64,000 nt of DNA from Aurantimonas sp965217685. GTDB taxonomy: Bacteria; Pseudomonadota; Alphaproteobacteria; Rhizobiales; Rhizobiaceae. Shown piece by piece: positions 27,886 to 38,643 of the stretch (its first letter is position 1; each line of letters begins with the position of its first letter). The stretch covers positions 3,224,001 through 3,288,000 of the forward strand of contig CBDCIZ010000003.1 of the NCBI GenBank assembly GCA_965217685.1. The letters are read 5' to 3'. Both the position numbers and the translations under genes were made by a program. Below the pieces are notes generated by a model that was not told the DNA's origin, made no database searches, and saw nothing but the letters and a program-made list of their open reading frames with translations.

Positions 27886-28155
27886 ATGAAAGCCGACATC
27901 AATCGGCTGAAGCATGAAATCGAATTCGAGTTCGCTCGGCTTGTTTTCGTCGATCCTGATCGCGTCGCCGAATTGGATAGCCGACGCGATTACGCCGAGG
28001 ACCGTTTCATCACGACCGGCACGATCGAGGGCCGATTGTATGTCGTGGTCTCCACGATGCGAGGCGAATTCATTCGCATCGTCTCGACGCGAAAAGCCGA
28101 TGAAAGGGAGAGGGTTCTTCATGACAATCGTCCGAAGCAAGCTCGACCTCAATAA
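27886..28155 (+). CDS. brnT: BrnT-family toxin
   Basis: 89 residues. The BrnT core is recognisable: NRLKHEIEFEFARLVFVDPDRV, DYAEDRFITTGTIEGRLYVVVST and the final EFIRIVSTRKADERER, which carries the Arg residues used by these RelE-fold ribonucleases. The usual opening WD-xx-Kxx-N-xx-KHG is relaxed here to ADINRLKHEI. It overlaps the brnA gene by 35 bases. The toxin arrests translation by cutting RNA, from family knowledge. Confidence 0.85.
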   Translation: MKADINRLKHEIEFEFARLVFVDPDRVAELDSRRDYAEDRFITTGTIEGRLYVVVSTMRGEFIRIVSTRKADERERVLHDNRPKQARPQ

Positions 28156-28420
28156 TCTGCCCAAACCCTCACAAGAGGATCTCGATCGCTATGACGCGAT
28201 CACCGGGGAGCCGATCGACTACAGCGACATTCCGGAACTCGACGAGGTGTTCTGGCAGAATGCCGTGTCGCCGGAGCCGGACCGCACCGAGCAGGTGACG
28301 CTGCGGGTGAAGAAGTCGGTGCTCGATTCGTTCAAATCCGGCGGCCGGGGCTATCAGACGCGGATGAATGCGGTGCTGGAGTCGTATGTCCGGGCGACGC
28401 AGAAGCAGCCCGAGGGTTGA
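28121..28420 (+). CDS. brnA: BrnA-family antitoxin
   Basis: 99 residues. The N-terminus (KLDLNNLPKPSQEDLDRYDAITGEPIDYSDIPELDEVFWQNA) is the toxin-binding part, and VTLRVKKSVLDSFKSGGRGYQTRMNAVLESYV is the ribbon-helix-helix DNA-binding part, the characteristic BrnA arrangement (BrnA_antitoxin). AGGGAGAGGG lies before the ATG at 28121 inside brnT. Toxin-first order is normal for this family. A second toxin-antitoxin pair starts 63 bases downstream. Confidence 0.87.
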   Translation: MTIVRSKLDLNNLPKPSQEDLDRYDAITGEPIDYSDIPELDEVFWQNAVSPEPDRTEQVTLRVKKSVLDSFKSGGRGYQTRMNAVLESYVRATQKQPEG

Positions 28421-28483
28421 CGCGGTTTTCGTGACACGGCGGGCCTTATCGTTCGGCCCTTTGGCAAGACGGGATGAAGTGCG

Positions 28484-28711
28484 ATGACGGAACTGTTGGA
28501 GCGGGCCATCGAACGGCTGCGGGCGGCTTCGCCCGAGGAGCAGGACGCGGTGGCGGCTGTGATGCTGCAACTGACCGGCGAGGCTGAAGGCGTCTACGTC
28601 CTGACGCCCGAGGAGGAGGCGTCATTTGGTCCGTCGTTGCGTCAGAGCGAGCGCGGCGAATTTGCAAGCGACGCCGATGTCGAAGCGGTCTGGGCGAAGT
28701 ATCGAAGGTGA
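28484..28711 (+). CDS. Putative antitoxin of a ParE/RelE pair
   Basis: 75 residues, acidic, with an N-terminal helical part (LLERAIERLRAASPEEQDAVAAVMLQLTG) and a C-terminal tail ending VEAVWAKYRR. This is the shape of small antitoxins paired with ParE-like toxins. There is no clear helix-turn-helix or ribbon-helix-helix. Its stop overlaps the GTG start of the toxin gene (GTGA), which indicates translational coupling. Family membership is inferred mainly from the partner. Confidence 0.7.
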   Translation: MTELLERAIERLRAASPEEQDAVAAVMLQLTGEAEGVYVLTPEEEASFGPSLRQSERGEFASDADVEAVWAKYRR

Positions 28712-29004
28712 GGGTTCGGTTTACGCCTGACGCTCTCGTCGAACTCGACGAGATTTTGGCACAACTGGCAGAGCATTCACCGCAGGGCGCCGAACGGGTT
28801 GGCGACCGGATTTCCGCAGTCCTCGAACGCCTTCTTTCAAACCCGAGAAGCGGACCGCCAACCAGTCGTCCCGGCCTCAGACGCATCGGCACGAGGCCGT
28901 ATTCCTATATCGTCTTCTACGAGCTTCGCGAAGACGATCTGGTCATCATCGCCGTGCGCCATGGCGCGAGAGACCCTTCGTCCATGCCCGACGCGCTATC
29001 GTGA
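28708..29004 (+). CDS. ParE/RelE-family toxin
   Basis: 98 residues starting at GTG. RVRFTPDALVELDEILAQLAEHSPQGAERVGDRISAVLERLLSNPRSG is the typical ParE opening, followed by GLRRIGTRPYSYIVFYELREDDLVIIAVRHGARDP with the C-terminal RHGAR seen in active family members. It lies directly behind its antitoxin and about 280 bases behind brnTA, making two modules in tandem. The target (gyrase or mRNA) is not decided by the sequence. Confidence 0.83.
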   Translation: MRVRFTPDALVELDEILAQLAEHSPQGAERVGDRISAVLERLLSNPRSGPPTSRPGLRRIGTRPYSYIVFYELREDDLVIIAVRHGARDPSSMPDALS

Positions 29005-29050
29005 TGCCGGTGACCATCGCCGATTGCGAGTTCGAATGGCTTGTATATTG

Positions 29051-29070
29051 ACATAAACATATCTTTATGT
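29051..29070. promoter_or_regulatory. Near-perfect 20-bp palindrome upstream of metH
   Basis: The half-sites ACATAAACAT and ATCTTTATGT match at nine of ten positions. It lies 33 bases before the metH start in an AT-rich island, overlapping where the promoter should be. Its look resembles operators of ArsR-family regulators of the methionine/SAM cycle (SahR/SamR type), which is inference from general knowledge of those motifs. Confidence 0.55.
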
Positions 29071-29102
29071 GATCTCGTGCCAGCGCAGAGGACACGACCG
29101 CC

Positions 29103-32897
<3,795 letters not shown>

Positions 32898-33056
32898 GCC
32901 TTGGTCTTTACCTGAAAACGGGGGAGAAGGGCTCCGACATCTGCGATGCGACCCTCGTGGTTCGACCGGCTCGCCATGAGGGGTCGACTGCGAGGTTGGC
33001 ACCATCTCGCCCCGATCCGGCGTCGCAGGTCGAATTTCATCCGAGACGGACGTTTC

Positions 33057-33425
33057 ATGGACCTGCCTGCCGACTCTGCCAACGACGAAACCCGGACCGA
33101 CGCATCCGCCGATGCCCTATGGGCCAAGGCGCCGAGCCCGTGCGTCGACGTGTGCAAATACAAGCGGCAGGGCCGCTGCGTCGGCTGCTCGATGACCAAG
33201 GACGAAAAGCAGCGGTTTCCGGAAAACGGCGGCCCCGTCGCCAAACGGGACTTCATTCTCGGGCTGATGGCCCGGCTCGCGGAAAGCGGTCGCAATCCGG
33301 CGTTCTGGGTGATGTCGTATCGGCGCAAGTGCGAGTTGGCCGGGGTGCCGTGTCCGCTGGATGTCGTCGCGATGGACGAGAACCCGGTCACATCCCGGCG
33401 ACCGACGGGCGGGGAACGGCTTTAG
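33057..33425 (+). CDS. DUF1289 family protein
   Basis: 122 residues. The DUF1289 signature is clear: PSPCVDVCKYKRQGRCVGCSMTKDEKQRF, with four Cys that may bind a metal. A further pair follows in RRKCELAGVPCPLD. The frame is open to 32946, but ATG 33057 gives the normal length. Function in this family is unknown; the Cys spacing suggests a small zinc or iron-sulfur protein. A second family member lies at 34920-35231 on the other side of dps. Confidence 0.75.
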   Translation: MDLPADSANDETRTDASADALWAKAPSPCVDVCKYKRQGRCVGCSMTKDEKQRFPENGGPVAKRDFILGLMARLAESGRNPAFWVMSYRRKCELAGVPCPLDVVAMDENPVTSRRPTGGERL

Positions 33426-33439
33426 CTGCAAACCCTACG

Positions 33440-33470
33440 AAAAAACCCGCCGGCGAGAGACGCCGACGGG
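33440..33470 (-). terminator. Terminator of dps
   Basis: On the minus strand CCCGTCGGCG pairs with CGCCGGCGGG (one mismatch) around a TCTCT loop and is followed by six T. It lies about 35 bases after the dps stop. It may also act for the convergent DUF1289 gene. Confidence 0.8.
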
Positions 33471-33504
33471 ATCGTAGGATGCGTGGATGGCCGCTCGCCG
33501 ACGC

Positions 33505-33975
33505 CTACTTCAGATGCGCGCGGAGCATCCAGGCGAACTTGTCGTGGATCTCGATGCGGGCGGTCGCCATGTCGTTGGTGGCGAAATCGCCATGGCTGTC
33601 GGCGACCTCGGCCAGGGCCGAAAGGGTCGAGGACAGCGTCTCCTGATCCTGCATCAGCACCTCGATCATCGTGCGGGCGTCCGTCTTGCCATCGTGCTCC
33701 TCGATGGCGGAGCGCTGGAGGAAGACCGAGTGACGGCCCTCGGCATGGGCATCGAACGCCTTGATGCGCTCGGCAAGAAAATCCTGGCCCTCGAAATGGT
33801 CCTCGTAGATTTTCTGGAACAGCTCGTGCAGCGGGCCGAAGGCCATGCCGGTGACATTCCAGTGAAAGTTCTGCGCCTTCATGGTGGTGATGGTCGTCTC
33901 GGCCAGAGCCTGGGTGAGACCTTCGACGATCTCCTCCTTGGCGGTCGGATCGATCTTGGCAGCAACGAGGCCCAT
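33505..33975 (-). CDS. dps: Dps/ferritin-like DNA-protection protein
   Basis: 156 residues of the Dps family. TTMKAQNFHWNVTGMAFGPLHELFQKIYEDHFEGQDFLAERI carries the ferroxidase ligands (His of FHWNV, Asp/Glu of YEDHFEGQD), and DARTMIEVLMQDQETLSSTL is the later helix. It oxidises and stores iron and protects DNA in starvation and peroxide stress. AAGGAG precedes ATG 33975, which is preferred to an upstream extension. Two Irr-like palindromes lie 90-165 bases upstream, suggesting iron control. Confidence 0.92.
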   Translation of the reverse strand: MGLVAAKIDPTAKEEIVEGLTQALAETTITTMKAQNFHWNVTGMAFGPLHELFQKIYEDHFEGQDFLAERIKAFDAHAEGRHSVFLQRSAIEEHDGKTDARTMIEVLMQDQETLSSTLSALAEVADSHGDFATNDMATARIEIHDKFAWMLRAHLK

Positions 33976-34064
33976 GGCGTTCTCCTTTTCGGGTCGTGCG
34001 GTGTGTTCGAACCGCACGGGTCGTTTGATCTGTCGAGGCCGGCGGGCCGGCGGCGGTCGCCTTC

Positions 34065-34080
34065 TTAGAATAATTCCAAA
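34065..34080. promoter_or_regulatory. Irr (ICE)-like box 1 upstream of dps
   Basis: TTAGAATAATTCCAAA is an imperfect palindrome centred on TAA, matching the rhizobial iron-control element pattern TTTAGAA-N3-TTCTAAA in most positions. It lies about 90 bases before the dps start. Irr binding is inferred from the motif. Confidence 0.5.
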
Positions 34081-34121
34081 CTAGTCGTGTCGGCTTGATC
34101 GATCAAGGTGACACCGGGTTT

Positions 34122-34138
34122 TTCAGAACACTTCCAAA
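34122..34138. promoter_or_regulatory. Irr (ICE)-like box 2 upstream of dps
   Basis: TTCAGAACACTTCCAAA repeats the arrangement of box 1 (AGAA-N3-TTCCAAA) 57 bases away, about five and a half helix turns. It lies between the end of the 34174-34665 gene and dps. It is the weakest of the three palindromes. Confidence 0.45.
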
Positions 34139-34173
34139 CTGGCATGTGCCGCTGCATCGCTGGCGGTTCGAGG

Positions 34174-34665
34174 TCAAAGCGCCTGGGCGAGATGCTCCGA
34201 CAGGAACCGCAGCCAGCGGTGGCCGTCGGAGCGCACGCGCCATTTGACGAGCGCGCTTGCGACGGCGCGACGCTCGCCGCGATGGGCGGCCAAAAGCCGG
34301 ATGAGCCACATTTCGTCGTCGCAGACGGCGCGCGTGCCGGGGCGGTAGAACACCATTTGCCGGTGAGCGCGCTGGGCGAGGCCATGGAAGAAGGCGGTGG
34401 CGTAGCGGTCGAGCGAGACGTTCGCCTCGCCTGCAAGCAGGAAGCAGGCGCGTTCGAGATCGGGCTTGGCGGCCAAACGGCTGCGCAGGGCGAACCAGCG
34501 CAGGCGGTCGAGTTCCTCGCGCTCTTCGGCCGTCAGTTGCGGCGGCGCGTGGCGAACGGTCGGGCAGCCGGCCTGCGGTATGGCAACGCCCGGAAAGGCG
34601 AGGATGCAGGCGCCGGACGGCGCTTCGGTCAAGGGTGTTTCGGCAAAGGCGGGCAGGGCGGACAT
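34174..34665 (-). CDS. Hypothetical protein with Irr-like box in its promoter
   Basis: 163 residues, no membrane segment or signal peptide. I do not recognise a family. Visible features are a Pro-rich region (residues about 25-45), an acidic helix TAEEREELDRLRWFALRS, several Cys, and a basic C-terminal half with ERRAVASALVKWRVRSDGHRWLRFLSEHLAQAL. It sits between dps and a DUF1289 gene with iron-box palindromes on both sides, so a role in iron or oxidative stress is plausible but unproven. The ATG at 34665 has only a weak GAGAGAC ribosome site. Confidence 0.6.
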   Translation of the reverse strand: MSALPAFAETPLTEAPSGACILAFPGVAIPQAGCPTVRHAPPQLTAEEREELDRLRWFALRSRLAAKPDLERACFLLAGEANVSLDRYATAFFHGLAQRAHRQMVFYRPGTRAVCDDEMWLIRLLAAHRGERRAVASALVKWRVRSDGHRWLRFLSEHLAQAL

Positions 34666-34695
34666 GGGCGCGTCTCTCGTCTGCGGCGTATCGAG

Positions 34696-34712
34696 TTTCG
34701 AACGGTTCTAAA
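34696..34712. promoter_or_regulatory. Irr (ICE)-like box 3 between divergent genes
   Basis: TTTCGAACGGTTCTAAA is a 17-bp palindrome with one mismatched pair and the best match of the three to the iron-control element. It lies 31 bases upstream of the 34665 start codon, behind a TTGATA -35-like element (minus strand), and upstream of the divergent DUF1289 gene. Confidence 0.6.
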
Positions 34713-34919
34713 CTTGACGTTTGCTATCAACTATTATTAGCAGAGCCGGTTCGGAAGGCAAGCGGGCGGTGTCGGGACGGAGCGGGCCGCGGCCAGACGA
34801 AGCGTCTCGACGTCTCGACGGGTGGCGTCACGATGGGCTTGGTTTCGGCCGCCATCGCGCCGCGAAGGCGCATGCGTTTCTCTCGCCGGTTGCGGTCGGA
34901 CGACCAATTGCGAGGGTTC

Positions 34920-35231
34920 ATGACCCTTGGCATGCATACGAAGGATCGCCTTTTGGCCAAACGTTGGGCGGACGCCCCGTCTCCCTGCATCGACATCTGC
35001 AAGTTCCGTGAGGGCGGACGCTGTATCGGCTGTTCGATGACCAAGCCGGAGAAGAAGCGCTTTAAGCGCCTGACCCAGAAGCCGCAGAAGAAGGCGTTCT
35101 TCGCCAATCTGGTGATGCGGCTCGATTCGATGGGGCGGCTGAAAGGCTGGTCGCGCGTCTATCGACGCAAATGCGCCCGGAAGGACGTGCCGTGCCCGCT
35201 CGACCGGGTGAATCTGCCGGACGGAATTTGA
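34920..35231 (+). CDS. DUF1289 family protein, second copy
   Basis: 103 residues. PSPCIDICKFREGGRCIGCSMTKPEKKRFKRL is the DUF1289 signature with the same Cys spacing as the gene at 33057, and RRKCARKDVPCPLDRVNLP closes the domain. The C-terminal half is more basic than in the first copy. ATG 34920 was chosen with GAGG before it; ATG 34932 or an upstream ATG at 34833 are alternatives. The promoter region holds an Irr-like palindrome. Function unknown. Confidence 0.72.
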   Translation: MTLGMHTKDRLLAKRWADAPSPCIDICKFREGGRCIGCSMTKPEKKRFKRLTQKPQKKAFFANLVMRLDSMGRLKGWSRVYRRKCARKDVPCPLDRVNLPDGI

Positions 35232-35261
35232 GCGAGCAACAATGGGCGCAATCCGCGAAGC

Positions 35262-35458
35262 TGCTTCTTCTCCCGAATCGGGAGAAGTGCCCGGCAGGGC
35301 GATGAGGGCTTCGTAGTGCGAAGGCGTCAAAATATATGGGCGATCAATTTTCGATCGCTGAGCCTTTCAAACCCTCACCCGTCTGCTCGCTCCCGCTCGC
35401 ATCCTCCGGGGCGAGCCACGGGTCTCGCCCGTCCTGCGGACCCCTCTCCCGACTCGGG
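35262..35458 (-). repeat. Mosaic palindromic repeat, intergenic copy (RIME-like)
   Basis: Two parts, 35262-35308 and 35371-35458, each end in a CCCGAnTCGGG palindrome. In reverse complement they match 53183-53275 and 53314-53354 inside cobN in the same order, at roughly 90-95 percent identity by eye. The organisation (terminal palindromes, paired modules, intergenic position) resembles Rhizobium-specific intergenic mosaic elements; that naming is inference. Confidence 0.8.
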
Positions 35459-35472
35459 TAAGGAAGCAGTGC

Positions 35473-38400
35473 CTATTCCGCCGGAACCGCTTCCCCCTGG
35501 CCCGCATCACCTTCGAGCCGCTTCGTTTTCGCGTCCCGCTCGGCCTGCATCTTCTTGTCGCTCGGCGACAGCAGCTTGTAGAACAGCGGGATGAAGAAGA
35601 TGGCGACGAAGGTCGCGCCGAGCATGCCGCCGATGACGCCCGTGCCGATGGAGTGACGCGATGCCGACCCGGCTCCCGTTGAAATCGCAAGCGGCACGAC
35701 GCCGAGGATGAAGGCCAGCGACGTCATGACGATCGGGCGAAAGCGCAGCTTGGCGCCCTCCAGCGCCGCGTCGTAGGCGGACATTCCCTCGTCGCGTTTC
35801 AGCACCGCGAACTCGACGATGAGGATGGCGTTCTTGGCCGCCAGTCCCACCAGCGTGACGAGGCCGATCTGGAAATAGACGTCGTTGTCGAGGCCTCGCA
35901 GGGAAATGGCGAGCAGCGCGCCGAACATGGCGAAAGGCACCGCCAGAAGCACCGCGATCGGCAGCGACCAGCGTTCGTACTGGGCCGCCAGGATCAGGAA
36001 CACCATCAGGATGCCGAAGCCGATGGCGGTGAGGCCCGTGCCGCCGGCGACGATCTCCTGATAGGCCGAACCGGTCCAGGCGATGTCGTAGCCCTCGGGC
36101 AGGGTGGAAGCCCCGATCTCCTGCATGACCGCAAGGGCCTGGCCCGACGAATAGCCGGGCGCCGGGTTGCCGGAAACCTTGGCCGAGGTGAAGGCGTTGT
36201 AGCGCTCCAGAAGGTCGGGGCCGATGATGCGCTTGACGTTGAGCAGCGTGTCGAGCGGGATCATCGAGCCGTTCGAGGCCTGCACGTAGACGAAGCGCAG
36301 ATCGTCGGGTTTCTCGCGGAAATCGGCTTCCGACTGCAGCGAAACGCGGTAGTTGCGGCCGAGCAGGGTGAAGTCGTTGACGTAGAGCGAGCCGAAGGTC
36401 GACTGCATGGTCTCGAAAATCGACGAAATCGGCACGTCGAGGGCCTTCGCCTTTTGTCGGTCGACGTCGATCTCGTATTGCGGGACGCTCGCCGAGAAAG
36501 TGGTGCGCACGCCGGCAAGCTCCGGCCGCTCGCCGGCTGCCGCGACGAGCTTGTTGGTCACATCGACCAGCGCCTGGGTGCCGGCGCCACGCTTGTCCTG
36601 GACGAAGAGATCGAAGCCGCCGGTCGTCGAAAGACCCTGGATCGGCGGCGGGTTGAAGGCCAGCACCATGCCGTCCTTGATGCCGGCGTTCATCCCGATG
36701 AACTGGCCGGTCAGATTGCGCGCGTCGAGGGAGGGATCGGTGCGCTCGCCCCAGTCCTTCAGTGTGATGAAGGCGACGCCGGCACTCGACTTCTGCGAAC
36801 CCGACAGAAGGTCGAAGCCGGCAAAGGTCACCACATCGGCGACCGCCGGGCTTTCCTTGACGTTTTCGTAGACCTTCTTCATCACCGCCGTCGAGCGCGA
36901 CAGCGATGCCGCCGGCGGCAGGATCGCGACACCGAAATTGATGCCCTGGTCCTCTTCGGGCACCAGCGATCCGGGGATCGACTGGAAGTAGTAGTAGGTG
37001 CCGCCGATGAGGGCCGCGAAGAGCACGAGCGCCAGAACGGCCCGGCGCATGATGAAGCTGACCCCCGCGCCATAACCGTTCGTCAGCTTCTCGAAGCCGG
37101 TGTTGAACCAGCGGAACGGCGCCCAGGGCCTGGAGTGCTTGTTCGACAGTAGGACGCCGCAGAGCGCCGGCGTCAGCGTGAGCGCGACGAGGCCGGAGAT
37201 GATCACGGAGACGGCGATGGTCACGGCGAACTGACGGTACATCGTGCCGGCGAGACCGCCGAGGAAGGCGACCGGGATGAACACGGCGCACAGCACGAGG
37301 ACGATCGCGATGACCGGGCCGGCGACCTCCGTCATGGCCTTGGCGGTCGCATCCTTCGCGTTCAGCCCTTCCTTCGTCATGATGCGTTCGACGTTTTCCA
37401 GGACGACGATCGCGTCGTCGACGACGATGCCGATGGCGAGCACCAGGCCGAAGAGGGTCAGGAGGTTGATCGAGAATCCGAGCGCCAGAAGCACCCCGAA
37501 GGTGCCGATGATCGACACCGGCACCGCCAGCATCGGAATCAGCGTCGCGCGAAAGCTCTGCAGGAAGACGAAGACCACGACGAAGACCAGCACCATCGCC
37601 TCGATGAAGGTCATGACGACCTCCTCGATCGAGGCCGCGATGAATTTCGTCGTGTCGTAGGGGATGGCGTAGCTGATGCCGTCGGGAAAGGCGCCCGACA
37701 GTTCGTCCATGCGCGACCGCACGCCCGCAAGCGTGTCGAGCGCATTGGCGCCCGGCTGCAGGTAGATGCCGATCGGCACCGTCGGCGCGCCGTTATAGGT
37801 CGCGTTGAAGCCGTAGTCCTGGGCGCCGAGCTCGACGCGCGCCACGTCCTTCAAAAGCAGCGAGGAGCCGTTGGCATCCGAGCGCAGGATGATGTTCTCG
37901 AAGGCCTTGGCGTCGGGCAGCCGCCCGGCGGTCGTCACCGAATAGGTGAAGGCGAGGTTGGAATCGTTGGGCTCTGCGCCGAACTGGCCGGCGGCGAACT
38001 GGGCGTTCTGGTCGCGGATCGCGGTCGCCACGTTGCCCGGCGTCAGGCCGTATTGCGCGAGCGCGTCGGGCCGCAGCCAGATGCGCATGGAATAGTCGCG
38101 GGCGCCGAACAGCTGGGCCTGGCCGATGCCCGGCAGGCGCTTCAACTCGTCCATCACGTTGAGCAGCGCGTAGTTCGACACGTAGGTCGCGTCGTAGCGC
38201 GGATCCTTCGACGACATGGTGACGACGGCGAGGATCGAGGAGTTCTGCTTGGAGACGGTGACGCCGAGGCGCTGCACCTGTTCGGGCAGCGAGGCGGTGG
38301 CCTGCTGCACGCGGTTGTTGACGTTGATGGTCGCCTGGTCCGGGTCGGTGCCGGAGGCGAAGGTCACGGTGATCGTCGCCGAACCCGTCGAGGAGTTCGT

Positions 38401-38643
38401 CGACTGCATGTAGAGCATGTCCTCGACGCCGTTGATCTGCTGCTCGATCGGCGCGGAAACGGTCTGGGCGATGGTTTCGGCGCTGGCGCCCGGATAGTTG
38501 GCGCTGACCTGGACCTGCGGTGGCACGAGCTCCGGATATTGCTCGATCGGCAGCGACGACAGGGACAGGACGCCGCCGAGGACGATGAGGATCGAGATGA
38601 CGGCCGCAAAGATCGGCCGGTCGACGAAAAAGCGCGGGTTCAT
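35473..38643 (-). CDS. RND multidrug efflux permease (HAE1 family)
   Basis: 1056 residues with the AcrB/MexB/BepE architecture. Twelve membrane helices are arranged with two large periplasmic loops, beginning MNPRFFVDRPIFAAVISILIVLGG. The proton-relay helix is present as GLVLAIGIVVDDAIVVLENVERIM, and GRNYRVSLQSEADFR and PSVVPEEDQG-like pore segments follow (LVPEEDQGINFG). It pumps drugs or toxic compounds out using protons, together with the adaptor encoded upstream and a TolC-like channel not in this window. Its ATG overlaps the adaptor stop by 4 bases. Probably repressed by the divergent TetR protein. Confidence 0.95.
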   Translation of the reverse strand: MNPRFFVDRPIFAAVISILIVLGGVLSLSSLPIEQYPELVPPQVQVSANYPGASAETIAQTVSAPIEQQINGVEDMLYMQSTNSSTGSATITVTFASGTDPDQATINVNNRVQQATASLPEQVQRLGVTVSKQNSSILAVVTMSSKDPRYDATYVSNYALLNVMDELKRLPGIGQAQLFGARDYSMRIWLRPDALAQYGLTPGNVATAIRDQNAQFAAGQFGAEPNDSNLAFTYSVTTAGRLPDAKAFENIILRSDANGSSLLLKDVARVELGAQDYGFNATYNGAPTVPIGIYLQPGANALDTLAGVRSRMDELSGAFPDGISYAIPYDTTKFIAASIEEVVMTFIEAMVLVFVVVFVFLQSFRATLIPMLAVPVSIIGTFGVLLALGFSINLLTLFGLVLAIGIVVDDAIVVLENVERIMTKEGLNAKDATAKAMTEVAGPVIAIVLVLCAVFIPVAFLGGLAGTMYRQFAVTIAVSVIISGLVALTLTPALCGVLLSNKHSRPWAPFRWFNTGFEKLTNGYGAGVSFIMRRAVLALVLFAALIGGTYYYFQSIPGSLVPEEDQGINFGVAILPPAASLSRSTAVMKKVYENVKESPAVADVVTFAGFDLLSGSQKSSAGVAFITLKDWGERTDPSLDARNLTGQFIGMNAGIKDGMVLAFNPPPIQGLSTTGGFDLFVQDKRGAGTQALVDVTNKLVAAAGERPELAGVRTTFSASVPQYEIDVDRQKAKALDVPISSIFETMQSTFGSLYVNDFTLLGRNYRVSLQSEADFREKPDDLRFVYVQASNGSMIPLDTLLNVKRIIGPDLLERYNAFTSAKVSGNPAPGYSSGQALAVMQEIGASTLPEGYDIAWTGSAYQEIVAGGTGLTAIGFGILMVFLILAAQYERWSLPIAVLLAVPFAMFGALLAISLRGLDNDVYFQIGLVTLVGLAAKNAILIVEFAVLKRDEGMSAYDAALEGAKLRFRPIVMTSLAFILGVVPLAISTGAGSASRHSIGTGVIGGMLGATFVAIFFIPLFYKLLSPSDKKMQAERDAKTKRLEGDAGQGEAVPAE

